Origin: Volvariella volvacea V23 | Taxonomy: Eukaryota > Basidiomycota > Agaricomycetes > Agaricales > Pluteaceae | DNA length: 64,000 nucleotides | NCBI GenBank assembly: GCA_000349905.1 | Contig: KB722745.1 | Location: 137,233 to 201,232 of the forward strand | Direction: 5' to 3' | Shown here: piece after piece, positions 35,775 to 47,267 of the stretch | Layout: each line of letters starts with the position of its first letter | Position numbering within the stretch: the first letter of the stretch is position 1 | The notes under the pieces: generated by a model | The model's input: only the letters and a program-made list of their open reading frames with translations | Database searches by the model: none | Told to the model about the DNA's origin: nothing | Program-made: the position numbers and the translations under genes

Positions 35775-37415
35775 ATGACAAGGATCTCTCCCATTACACT
35801 GGTCTCTGTGGCTCTAAGTTTTGCCACCCTTGTATTAGCTGACGTCCCAGTTTATGGACAGTGCGGCGGTAATGGTTGGACTGGTATGTATCAAAAACTA
35901 CGTTTCCACAGTTCGTTTTTGCTGATCACAGTATGGCATTAGGTGAAACAAAATGGTATGCAAGATGCATCCAGTGTTCTCTGCTACCCTATTCACATCA
36001 TTATTTCCTTGCTTCAGTGTCTCTGGATCAACCTGTGTTTACCAGAATGAGTAAGTCGGCAGCTGCCTCTTGGGAAGTAGAAAACTGAGAATAGACACCC
36101 ATTAGATGGTACTCCCAATGTTTACCTGGGAGTGGTCCTACTACTACGACGACGACAACTCGACCAACGACTACCACTGGTGGTGGCTCCACCCCGACTG
36201 GCATCACAACGACACTCCCCGCATCAGCTGTAAGTTGGACCCATTACCTGAATAGGGTTTTGGTAAATATAGTTGCTTCTAAATTTTAGGGCTACGTCGC
36301 TCTTCCAACTGCTAGTGTTATCTCAGGTTCCTTCGATGGCCGTATGGTCAAATATGACCGCAAAGGCAGCAGTACGTGATCCTTTGATCTCATCAATATT
36401 TAGCTTATTGATTACCTTTTGCGTATTTAGGTGGAGCGTGCCAAGAACAGACGGAAACTGGAGAAGCAGATGCAGTTTTTATTTTGCAAACCGGCGCTTC
36501 TATTTCTAATGTTATCATTGGGAAGGACCAAGCTGAAGGTACGTTTCAGTGATTGGACGAATGCAAGGCTATGTATACGTGATTACAGGTATTCACTGCC
36601 GTGGACCATGCACGATTACCAATGTATGGTGGGAGGACGTCTGCGAGGGTAAGCTTTACACAACTTGTTCATACTAACGAAAATACTGAATCATCATTTT
36701 TAGATGCTGTGACCGTGAGTCAGCATAGTATTCTTATAAAATCAGGAAATTCACCTACAATTAATGGTATAGATTAAGCAAACCGGTGCCAATGATGTCT
36801 CTTACATTAGAGGAGGCGGTGCATTTAACGCTGAAGATAAAATTGGTACGTCAACGAACTTTTGTTCTCCGAGTTGTGGTTCTTATCTCGCACACTTTTC
36901 AGTCCAACATAATGGTGCTGGGCGTGTCGAAATTTCCAACTTCTTCGCCAGCAACTTTGGTCAGTGTCAAACCACACGTTCCAACCGTTACGTGCTGACG
37001 GATTTTAATTTGATGTTTAGGCAAACTATACAGGTCATGCGGCAATTGTTCGACGCGCTATACTCGCCATGTCACGGTTAACAACGTGAGTCCTTTCGCT
37101 TCCCCAATCGGTTTGAATGATCAAAACACCTGCTTCTGCAAATTTAGGTCTGTCTTAAGGGCGGTTCAGAGGGTGTAGGCATCAATTCCAACTTTGGAGA
37201 TACTGCCACATTGTCCAACGTCAAGACCAACGGGAGACCCAGTACCAATAATACTTGCTGCACTTACAACGGTGTAGGATCTGGCTCTGAGCCTAGCAAG
37301 ATTGGATGGTGAGTTTAAATCTCCTATATTTAGTGCTTTATTTACGGAGTCTCTGCGATTTAGTGGCTCGAGCTACAGCGCCTGTCGCTATAGCAATTCA
37401 GTAGGCACATGTTAA
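35775..37415 (+). CDS. Secreted pectate lyase (PL3) with N-terminal CBM1, second copy
   Basis: Tandem paralogue of the 32272 gene with the same exon-intron plan. Signal peptide [23 protein letters not shown]1 ([12 protein letters not shown], ending NEWYSQC), a shorter Thr/Gly linker, then the PL3 domain with [54 protein letters not shown] and [15 protein letters not shown]. The Cys residues and basic active-site region are conserved between the copies. Differences are mostly in the linker, around the [14 protein letters not shown] segment, and in the C-terminal 20 residues. No lesion found; both copies appear functional and under constraint. Confidence 0.93.
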
Positions 37416-37872
37416 AAGCCGAAGTGGTTGAGTGGTCCTCTCTGCGGTATTTAGCTTACCCCTTAATGCTCTTGGAAATGACTTTGTTTGCTCGAGAGTG
37501 GAAGGAGACGTGGTTTCCATACGCAAATGGCTGTATAAATTAATTGCAACTAGCAAACTGCCATGAATGGGATTTATTGTTTTGTAACTCCGTTCATTCC
37601 CTGTTCAACCTGTTTCAGTCGTCCCGAATTTAACCTGGTTTCCAAAAACATAAATTCGTACCTAGCTTCGGCGGCTCTGTGTATTCAACCTTCGCCATTA
37701 GTCGCGTTTCGAGGTGCGCTAGGCCTCGCTAATATAGAAAAACGACTGGCTTAATATCCTCATTCCCGGTTTGCGAGGCCTGAGCGTTACGCCACAACAA
37801 AAATTCAACTGGATTTGCGCAAGCATCCAAGGCATGCAATGTATCATCTCTATGACCGATTTCTAGAGTAGA
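37416..37872. other. Intergenic, nothing supported
   Basis: 3' flank of the second lyase and upstream of the short F-box ORF. No feature recognised. Confidence 0.4.
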
Positions 37873-38187
37873 ATGCTGTGTAAAGGACCCTTTCAACCGA
37901 CGTCCAGCAGTTACCTAATAGAAGCGCCTAAGGCACGCGTTCTGCAGTGGGCGCTATTTCCCGATGAGTTATTGCTTGAGATTGCAAAGTTTCTTCCTTT
38001 TGAGTCATTGCTCTGTTTCCAATGCGTGTCTCGCCATTGCAATGCCACAGCACCCCTGACACTGAAGAGCATTCAACTTCTTTGTAGGAATACGCAGACT
38101 GCTGAATCGGGTGAAGACGCTATCCTCCGCCTGGAGGATTTTACCAGGATCGCCCCCTTGTGGCATTACGAACCAGATTCCGATTAG
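37873..38187 (+). CDS. Short F-box protein or fragment
   Basis: 104-residue frame in which the F-box WALFPDELLLEIAKFLPF, continuing SLLCFQCVSRHCNATA, occupies residues 35-72. The remaining tail (to EPDSD) lacks repeats. Full fungal F-box proteins are 400-600 residues, so this is either a short F-box-only protein or the surviving first exon of a larger gene. The 3' sequence offers no recognisable continuation. Confidence 0.5.
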   Translation: MLCKGPFQPTSSSYLIEAPKARVLQWALFPDELLLEIAKFLPFESLLCFQCVSRHCNATAPLTLKSIQLLCRNTQTAESGEDAILRLEDFTRIAPLWHYEPDSD

Positions 38188-39123
38188 CGTACCAAAGAAT
38201 TGTATAACGCCACTGTATGCTCTTGCCAGTGCTATTCTAAATTTCGCACAGAAAGTTGTATTCCAAAAAAAAGGATGATGCAATGCAATGTCTTAAATAA
38301 CAGGAAATGTGACTGGTACAACCGAGAGCGAGAATAACGAGTAAGCACTCTCCCAGGCTCGTGATATTCTTCGAGGACCCTACCAGTCGGATAAAATAAA
38401 GGTAAATAAGGGCATGATCCAACTTCATTGGAGGGAACAATATATTCCCCCTATTTCCAGTCCGCTTTCTATTACTTGCACACCCATACATAAAGTGAAT
38501 GCTGAAATTAGCAAAATAGCGAGTCCTGCGCTTCAATCCTGGCTTAGGTGCTCAGATATGGGCCGTGTACATTGTGCAAGCTGGGTGCTTCAAGTTTGGC
38601 ATTTAATAAGCTGTCGCCTCCGTGCATCCTAAGCAACAAGAGAAAATATAGTAAATTGGGGCTCTGGTGGGTGAGTTACGTGAGTATTAGGAGGCTTTTC
38701 TGAGTCGCAATTCCAGAAAGCTGCCTGTCGTAAACTCTCTGATTGGCCGCATAGCCTCACCGCGGCGGCGTGAGCCCGACGGTGCTGTGCCCAACACCGA
38801 CAGCGGTGCGTATTAGGCAGTAACTTCGCACAAAGAACTATGATTCGGGTTGTGATGACGTGATGTATGCTTTGCATCTGTTCTACTTCCCAACATCGAA
38901 CCAGCTGCCAGAGGTCGAACGTAAAGCACCTGGTTGACAAAGCCAAAAGACAGCGGTGGTGCTGGTTGAACTAGGATCAAAAGGTGCGCACAGAATGTTA
39001 CCCACGTTCTTCTGTGACCGTTCGTTCCAACCATAGTTCAGCAACACGGGTGATCCGGGATATAGGTACCCGTCATTATGACGACTTTGCCGCCCCATAA
39101 CATCCCAGCTGCTGGTCAAGAAA
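38188..39123. other. Intergenic, nothing supported
   Basis: Open frames here are short and unsupported on both strands. No gene or repeat recognised. Confidence 0.4.
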
Positions 39124-39807
39124 TTGGAGGTAGCCGTGGGCATACCTGTCTCTCATGACGCAAAGCATTCTGATGTTTCTATGCTATCAGTAACGGATGC
39201 AAATTTCTTTTCCCACTCCAACGTGAATCTCTATGGCTCGGGAACAATGCTGATAAGCAACGTAGGACCGTTTACTATGTACCAGTGTGCTCCATCGACT
39301 TCACATGCACCGGCAGGCAAGTAGCATGACCAAACTCTTTGGGGATGTTAAGGTATAAACTTATCGAATACTGTAGAGCACCCGTCAATAGGACTAACCT
39401 CCTACCCAGTCCATGAGCACATACACTGGCATGCTGTCAACACAGAAAGTTTCAATGAGAATCATACCGGGCTGGAGGCAGGTGAGCAGGCAAGCCATTA
39501 TCTTTACCCGTTCATAATTCGGAGTTGTTGCAAATTGAAAGGGCTTAATACCACAAGGGGCTCAAAACGGCAACGCGAGGACACACTAGAAAGACACCCG
39601 AATAAGGTCAGGGCCTTAGATAATGATGATCTTCGAGGTTCTGGCTGTGTTATGACAAACTGCCGTATATGGGCTAATTAACGGTGACACAGGGCCTACG
39701 TTACGTTCCTATCCCTTCACTTCGAGTGTCATTCCGGGTCAAGTGGTTCATACAGGTAGATATCAGATAAAAAAAGCAAATGTAGATCTCATTTAATCCT
39801 CCTCTAG

Positions 39808-41358
39808 CCCAAGATTTACTGCTGACACTTGTTTCCACCAATGCATTTTATGCCGGGCAAGACAGCGACCCGGACAAATTTTGTTACAAAGGCACTCGCA
39901 CGGCGATTCAGGAGGACGTCATCTCGTGGGTACGAGACCTCAGCCGCTTAAAATGCCTTTTGTGGCTACAAGGTCCCCCTGGCACAGGAAAGACAGCGAT
40001 AGCCAAAACGATTGGCAGGACGCTTGCAGAGGATAATGATTCCGGTGCGATCCTTGTAGGGGACTTTTTCTTTTTTAGGAATGACGGCTCGCGGAACACT
40101 CCGAAGTCGCTGGCCACGACTATCGCCTATCGTCTTTCCGTTGCGTGTCCGGAAGTTGGGAAGCTAATCCTCGATGTCATTAGGCGAGACCCAGCAGTTT
40201 TATATCTCGACTGGAGGGCTCAATGGAAAAGGCTTGTGGTTCAACCGGTGCTTCGGTATTGCGCCGCCAACCAAGTTTCCGTACTCCCTGCTCTCATCAT
40301 CATTGATGGTCTTGATGAGTGTGGAACGGCAAGAGACCAAATTGATGTCCTCCAGGNNNNNNNNNNNNNNNNNNNNNNNNNNNNNNNNNNNNNNNNNNNN
40401 NNNNNNNNNNNNNNNNNNNNNNNNNNNNNNNNNNNNNNNNNNNNNNNNNNNNNNNNAAATCCGATCTACTTGCGACCTAGGCCAGGGGTTTCCTATTGCG
40501 TTCTTAATTTCCTCTCGTCCAGAGTATTATATCAAATCCGTCTTCACCCTATCGTCGGCTGCCTCGCTTTACCCCTTCTCCCGCGAAGGGATCCAGCTCA
40601 ATGACACTTATGAGACACGACAAGAAATCCACATGCTGCTCTCGCACAAATTCGCCGCGATCAGGGCCAAGTACTCTGATGTCTTCAACCCGACGAACAA
40701 ACGGGAAGACGACCCATGGCCGACGAATGCGGTCGTCGAGCGGATAACGCAGTGGTCTTCTGGCCAGTTTGTCTACCCCGTTACGCTTCTCCAATATATC
40801 GACCCTGCAGATGGAATGGAGAATCCCAAGGTTAAGCTGAACCAGTTGTTCGTTGATAGCCATGAGGCTATGGAGCCTATCCATGCGTTGTATCGAGCTA
40901 TCTTAGAGAGGGCTTTCATGCGGTCTGGAGATCCAGGGCTAATACGGCGCATCCTGTTTATCGTTACGGCTCCTTCAGTGCTAAGGCGTGGGACGGCGTT
41001 GAATACCAATGTTATCACTCAAAAGTTACTGGCAGAAACTTGTGGAACGGATATGGATCGCGTACGGTTTGCCTTGAGGTCCCTTCACTCTGTGGTGGAA
41101 AACAACGGGACCGTCATGGCCTACCACAAGTCCTTTATTGATTTTATTACAAACCCAAGAAGCGACCCTTATTTTGTTGGAATAACGTCCTTTCCTCAGG
41201 ATTTCGTCACCAGGGCCCTGACAAATTTGGAGATGGCAGAGCGTGCGGTAATTGAAGAGCGAATACAGACAGCCGTTGCATTCAGGCCGTGCATGAGGCA
41301 TAGACCAGGTGGATTGTTTTGGGGGAGTGAGCATGTATGCCTGAGACTGGCTCGATGA
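39808..41358 (+). CDS. NACHT-domain NTPase (fungal NLR-like), with assembly gap
   Basis: STAND-class signalling ATPase/GTPase, the fungal counterpart of NLR receptors. Visible: an upstream helix, FCYKGTRTAIQEDVISWV, Walker A GPPGTGKT, hydrophobic strand and FFFFRND, Walker B-like LIIIDGLDEC, then ISSRPEYYI, typical of NACHT sensor regions, and winged-helix-type sequence up to YHKSFIDFITNP. The gap at 40357-40456 lies between Walker B and SSRPE; the flanks match without missing residues. The frame ends at 41358 with no ankyrin, WD40 or TPR repeats, so the sensor part is absent. An upstream exon must exist. A stretch at 39124-39324 (SDVSMLSVTDANFFSHSNVN) resembles the N-terminal leader of such proteins, but no splice path to 39808 was found. 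Confidence 0.82.
40357..40456. other. Assembly gap (100 N)
   Basis: Exactly 100 unknown bases inside the NACHT domain, the conventional placeholder length for a gap of unknown size. Confidence 0.98.
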
Positions 41359-41701
41359 GGGTATCTTAGTTACCTGTAATAGGGCTTCATCATATAATTA
41401 TTCTGTAACAACTAATGGAGCATTTTCTCAATATTACGACGAGATCTACTGGACTCACGGAGCATTGGATTAAGGCTTGTCTATCAGTAATTCCCCGCCC
41501 ACCCAAACCAAGCGCCGAGGGCTGTATCAAAGAAAACAGCAGGGAGAGTCTGTCCTTGGAAGACGGATTTGATGCCTCTACGTTTTGTTGAGAGTGACAA
41601 ACGCTCGACAATTCGGTAATGGCGATCACGTGACCCAGATTTTCTGGCGCGCATAACGCCGATGTTAGCGGGCGCAAATACCACGTCCACCGCGCGCGAC
41701 G
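41359..41701. other. Intergenic, promoter of GPI13
   Basis: 3' flank of the NACHT gene and upstream region of the ethanolamine-phosphate transferase gene. No other feature. Confidence 0.45.
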
Positions 41702-44700
41702 ATGAGCAAGGGCTTTTTGCTCCTGCTCTGGGTGCTCTTTGTCCAGCTAGCTGCTCTATACCTCTTTACTTCCGGATTTCTGCTCACTCGACTCTCGCTC
41801 TCAGATGTGACCACATGCCGCGATTCGTCCTGCAAACTCCCGGCGACCCACAAGCGTGCCGTTTTCCTCGTTATCGATGCGCTACGATTTGACTTCGTTT
41901 CGCCAGACCCACCAATCCCATCGTCACCGCATCATCATAATGTCCTAACGCTCCCTCGACAACTGACAGCAAAGCAACCCGAGAACTCTTTACTATTCTA
42001 CTCGTATGCAGACCCACCAACAACTACACTACAGCGCATCAAAGGAGTGACGACTGGTTCGCTGCCTACCTTTGTAGACATTGGCAATAACTTTGGAGGA
42101 TCGTCAATTGCGGAGGACTCCATCATAAAGCAGTTGAATATAGCGGGAAAGAAGGTTCGTTCCAATCACTCTATGGCACCAGAATCGTATCCATTTGATT
42201 GAGCCAAGGTTGCATTTATGGGAGATGACACTTGGATGTCCGTATTTCCGGACTCGTTTCAACCAAATATGCGGTTTCCCTACGACTCGTTCAACGTAGA
42301 AGATCTTCATACCGTCGACGAAGGTGTCATAAGGCACATGTTCCCCCTGTTAAACGACACTAGCAAGCCGTTCGACTTCCTCATTGGCCACTTCCTCGGA
42401 GTAGACCACGTAGGCCACAGAGTCGGACCAGACCACCCTAGTATGAAGGCAAAGTTGACGCAGATGAACGACGTTTTGAAACGCGTCGTCAACCTCTTGG
42501 ATGACGATACCCTCCTCGTTGTGCTTGGAGACCATGGGATGGACCGTTCGGGTGACCACGGTGGTGATGGCGACCTAGAAACAGGCGCTGCCTTGTGGAT
42601 ATACAGCAAACGCCGCCCAATCGCCAAAGTTGGTTCTACCATGCCTTCAGGCCTCTTGCAGTATAAGCCATTCCCTGGCACTATGGTAGCGCATCGTTGG
42701 ATTCAGCAAATCGATATCGTTCCTACGCTATCGTTGCTACTTGGTCTTCCCATTCCTTTCAACAACCTTGGAACCGTGATCCCCGAGATCTTTTGGAGGG
42801 AAGAGTCTGGTGCCACCCTAAAGCAGGCGCTGGAGCTGAACGTCGCTCAGATCAAGGCATACCTTCAAGCCTATCGCCAAAGTTCATCTGGTAGCGAGCT
42901 CGACGGTGCATGGGACGACCTCCAGTCTGCCTGGAAGATCACGACGACCCCAAACCAGTCGACAACGGCGCAGTTGATCACTCTTTCCAATTACCCTCGC
43001 GTCGCCCTATCTGCGTGTCGCAAGATGTGGGCCCAGTTCAACTCAACCCTAATGGTTCTCGGTCTTTCTCTTATGGCCGTTCATATACTAACGATATGGG
43101 GAGTGTACAACTCACTATCTCGATCTGGTGTCAAGGTATCGGAAGCATGGATCGGCCAACGCCTGCCCAATCTTATTCGTGGAGCGGCTGCTGGGGCCGT
43201 AATTGGACTTGTCCTCTCGCTGGGCCTCCCGGCCTCCGTTGGCTTGGACGCCTTGGACTCTATCTTATTTACGGCTCCTCTTGGGTCAACTCTGACGCTC
43301 TTTTCGTTCAGTTCCATTACCTTTACGGAAGTCCAGCTAGCGCCTCTCCTCTTGATGCTTCACGCGCTCTGCTTCCTCTCCAATTCCTTCACCTTTTGGG
43401 AAGACCGCATCGTCCCATTCCTCCTCTTTACGTCTATCCTTCCTTTTGCCTGGAGTGGACTATATGCGCCCACATCTCGTCTCCGATATCGTATTCTTGG
43501 GTTTTCGCTCTTATTTTCAGTATGCACCCGATTAATGGGCATGAGTACAGTTTGCCGAGAAGAACAGGGTGCATATTGTCACGTCACGTTCTACGCCTCT
43601 TCATCACTCCCTTCCCCACCTCTGCTAGTCACTATACTCGCTTTACCTGTCGCTATCGCCCTACCCAAAGTCATCCGGCGCTTCCTGCACACCTCCCGAT
43701 CCGACTCCGGACTCGCATCCTCATATTTACCTGTCATCCTCGCTCCTTCACTACTCGCAGGCCCGATATTCTGGTTAATCGAATGGGTCGACTCTGTCAA
43801 TGTTCTCGACGAATCTCAATCAGTCTTCCTCCGATTCGTCAGAACGTGGGTAGCTAGATTGGGCTTTGTAATCCCCATAGTAGGCGGAGGAGCGTTGTGG
43901 TTGCTGGCTCCCATTTGTCTCGATGTCGAGATAATCCCGGAACAGCAAAATCAAGCCCGACAGGTTAAAATCATCGGGTTTGCTAACACGTTTGGATCGC
44001 CCTATCTGTTATTCTGGACGATCTTCTTTGCACTGATCTATACCACTACGCAACTTACTGGCCAAGTCGTCCTGGCACTTGGCGTCATCGCCTTAATCTC
44101 CTACCTTGAAGTCCTCGACAGCGTCCGAGACGCCCGAGTCATGCAATCCTCCCACACCCTCTCCACCACCACCACCACCCTCTCCACAACCGTCGACCCA
44201 GCCGCCTCCCTCGACTTCCGCGACACCGTGCCCCTCGCCCTGCTCGGCCTGCACATGTTCTACACGACCGGCCACGAATCAGTCATCTCCTCGATCCAGT
44301 GGAAGTCGGCGTTTATGCTCACGCCGACGATGAGCTATTGGCTCTCGGCGCTGACGGTCGTGATGAACTCGCTCGGCCCGGTTTTGCTCGTGGGCGTTGC
44401 GGCCCCGCTCGTTGCGCTGTGGAATCGCGCGCCGATGTCTGTGCAGTCGGGTGGACAGGAGCCTCTGGTGGCGACAGCAGCGTCTACCTCCAAAAAAGGA
44501 TCCGTGAGGACTGATTCGGCTGTCAAGAACAAGCCCGAGAAAAAGACTGAGGCTGAGGCTTTAGCCTTAGCGCCGACGTCGGCATCGACATCTGAATCCG
44601 ACCTCGAAGAACGAACTCTCCCCGACACCCAAATCCGCGCTGAGTCCACCCTCGCGGGTCTCGGTCTCTCTTTGTACTATTCTGCCCTCCTCTTCGGCTC

Positions 44701-44902
44701 CGCCCTCAGCGCGGCCATTCTGAGGCGACATTTGATGGTGTGGAAGGTGTTCGCTCCAAGGTTTATGGCTGGGGGATTGGAGCTTATCGTCGTTGATCTG
44801 GGTGTTTTGGTTGGGGTTGGTATTGGGGTGGACAGGATTGCCGGGTATGTGAATGGGATGTTTGTGTCGAAGGATAGGGTAAAGGGGGTGGGAAGTCGTT
44901 GA
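41702..44902 (+). CDS. GPI13: GPI ethanolamine-phosphate transferase 3 (PIG-O/Gpi13)
   Basis: ER multi-pass enzyme that adds phosphoethanolamine to the third mannose of the GPI precursor, the bridge to the anchored protein. Two exons, 41702-42154 and 42209-44902, give 1048 residues, close to the family size. The intron at 42155-42208 removes an apparent TGA and joins IAGKK to VAFMGDDTW. Features: N-terminal TM (LLLLWVLFVQLAALYLFTSG), lumenal alkaline-phosphatase-like domain with VFLVIDALRFDF, the PTTTLQRIKGVTTGSLPTF nucleophile region, HFLGVDHVGH and LGDHGMDRSGDHGGD metal sites, then a dozen hydrophobic helices. A charged low-complexity insert near 44500-44630 precedes the last helices. Essential in yeast. 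Confidence 0.96.
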
Positions 44903-45762
44903 CAGATGTTTGACACTCTTGTTTAGATGTTTTGCAATATTGGGAAACTTGGGTTTTGCTGAATATCATTAATAGAAGTGGCTTTTGTTGCACATTAATT
45001 TGACAGTTAATTCAGGTGAATTTTTGCAAAGTCCAATAATTACTCGTAATGAGAAGATTTTTTTTTTTTTCACATTACCCCCTCCCCCCTCCTCTTATCT
45101 GGGTGGTGTGTTATTTGTAAGATACTGCCAGCCAGAACCGGTACCCTTACGTAATATTATTAGGTAATACAAAGTCGCACCAAATCTGACTCAGGACTAT
45201 GGACTATGGACTACATGCCAGTGGCAGTGCAGGACAATGCAACCTCCTTTTGAACCTCCAATACAGTTGGGGGTAATCTTCAGTGCTCATGGTACTGTTT
45301 ATTTGCCTATGCTGCCTCTGCTCCACCAAGTCTCATCTTGTATGCATGTAGGCCTTTTCTTTTTAACTCTGTTAAAAGGTTGTAGCTAAGTACAGGCCCC
45401 CTCAAAAGGTACAAAAAAAAAGTAAAACATAATGAAGCTAGCTGGAGGGGATTAAAGACTGTATATATGGTGGAATGATGGGAATGTAACTAAATGGGGT
45501 GTGAAAAATGGGACTGAGAAACTACATAGCATGCATAATTGGGACAAGTCATAACACATATAGATTATATTGTATATGTTGTATGTAATTGTCCTGTCAG
45601 AAAGAGGAAATTTGCCTACACAGGTAAGTTGGGGGGGGGGCCTTTGAATCATCAAGAATATATATTATTACAATAATCAGACTAGAATTTACTAGTTAGT
45701 AAAAAATTAAAAGGTCCGATAGTATACAACTCACTATATTTCAAGTAGACTTGATTTCAGAC
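44903..45762. other. Intergenic, AT-rich
   Basis: No gene. Contains homopolymers (T run at about 45058-45070, G run at about 45630-45640) and AT-rich 3' flanking sequence of GPI13. Confidence 0.5.
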
Positions 45763-46704
45763 TCAGATATGGCGAGCGCCAGCCAGAGCCAACAGTTCAA
45801 AGTCATAGTGTAAATCACAATGGAAATGGACATCAGGTCTGCAGAAAGGCGATGATACAGGAATTTAGCATGCAAGAGTGTAAATAGTGCACTCAATTCT
45901 CCAATACCAGTAGTATCTTTGGACGAGCGAGTGTCGGAAAAGAACTGTGCAGGGTGACATATAGTTGGCGACGCAGCGAACGCGGGGGTAATAAAAATAC
46001 ACGAACCCCAGAGTGGAAATGACACATATTAAGATATCTGCGAGCGGTGTTAATATTGGATTGGGCGCACGGACAGCTCAGATGGCGCGACTCGCGGTTT
46101 ACTGCCTGAGTATGCACGCCGGGGTGGAATTGCAGAGGGAAGGCGCGGAAACATACCTCCATAGACGACCTTCTCAGCAACCAGCTTATTCCGCACATCT
46201 GTAGCCCTATCCTCATCTATCCTGTCTGGTTATGATCAACGGTCGCGGGGAATGAATCCAAGCTCCACAGCGGAGGCGGTAAGAGCTGAGATGCGCCTAT
46301 TCATCACAAGGGTCAACGGTAAAATCCATCTCTCTGATGAAGCCCAAAGCCAAGACTTACTTGAAGTCGTCCGTGAACGGTACCTCGTTCAGAAACACAT
46401 ACGGATACCCGTAGTACTTGTTGAACCTGTCCTCAATGTCCCGAATACTCCTCACAGCTCCGTCAATGTTGCCGATCCTTGCCAGAACGACAAAGGTTGC
46501 ATTTTCCTGGCTGTCACTTGCGAGGTGTGTTAGGTTGGAGGAGTGGAATTCAGGATTGAGCAGCGGTTCGGCTTCGATGTCGTTGTTGCTGTTCGCGCCG
46601 TTGAAGTGACCGGCGATGTTAGTGAAGGAGATGACTCGGCCGTATTCTTCGTGTGTGTAGGAGGTCAGTGTGATAGTGTTACAGCGTAAGCGAGATGAAG
46701 ACAA
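45763..46704 (-). pseudogene. GT15 alpha-1,2-mannosyltransferase (KRE2/MNT1 family) relic
   Basis: The first part, reading from 46704, ends with ENATFVVLARIGNIDG, SIRDIEDRFNKYYGYPYVF and LNEVPFTDDFK, the hallmark N-terminal half of the Golgi KRE2/KTR mannosyltransferases. After an intron the homologous exon reads GFIPRD, then TGA, a codon, TAA, then PDRIDEDRATDV. The stops replace the conserved HWNQPDW block (TGG to TGA, CAA to TAA). Further pieces match MCxFxSG, FRHSLVQRYYWYWRIE and PDVHFHCDLHYD. The sequence then ends in a stop at 45763-45765, far short of the catalytic C-terminal third. Clearly inactive as an enzyme. Confidence 0.8.
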
Positions 46705-47267
46705 GGAGTCGACAGGCTAGAATGCCCAAGGCCTAACCCTCGTCCTCCGAGCAGCATACAATCTCAGACCCAGAATCATATCCAAATACGCAACGATAGC
46801 TGGCTTATTCGTGACAAGGCGAGAACCAGATCAGCGCCAGAGTGGAAGCTCGTGTGGAGTCACGCTAATTGGGGTTGACAGTAAGTTTAAATGATCCACG
46901 TGTGAGTGCGTTGGCACTAACGACCAGTTCTTCCCAGCCCGCAAACATCCAAAAGTCCAAAAATATGTCTCAACTACTCTTATCTCTCCTAGCTCCGTCG
47001 GGCTGCACCCACCTTCCTGGTCCCACCACAAGTCGCGATCGCCTGCCAGACGCTGGGACTGAACAGGAACACATCAGACGATAAGGGTGCTTGATTGGGA
47101 ATTTGCATCCACACGAGGGTAATTTGGTTATCACACCCACGCGTGCATCCCCATTCAGCTGCGTTGCCCGGGCCATATGTACCCGAAAGGCTGGCCGAAC
47201 AAGCCACAGGCGAAGCTCTGTCTTTCTGGTGGAGCCTATCTTTTTCTCTCTCCTTCTGCGCGCAGTC
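46705..47267. other. Intergenic, promoter of permease
   Basis: Between the GT15 relic and the permease. A hydrophobic stretch encoded on the minus strand at about 46690-46730 could be the remains of the relic's signal anchor in another frame. The last 200 bases are the permease upstream region. Confidence 0.4.

Noticed and set aside
42155..42208. Apparent TGA splitting GPI13 into two genes
   Set aside because: A 54-nt GT-AG intron joins the two frames in phase at a conserved block.
42910..43857. 315-codon frame on the + strand inside GPI13
   Set aside because: Out-of-frame shadow; no start context, and the GPI13 frame is continuous there.
44093..44275. Gly-rich minus-strand ORF within GPI13
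   Set aside because: Produced by ACC repeats in the sense gene; a shadow.
2921..44902. Idea of one biosynthetic cluster joining P450, MDR reductase and sugar transporter
   Set aside because: The genes are 20 kb apart with unrelated genes between and no core synthase is present.
45058..45640. Poly-T and poly-G runs as signs of retroelement insertion
   Set aside because: No target-site duplication, reverse transcriptase sequence or terminal repeats nearby.
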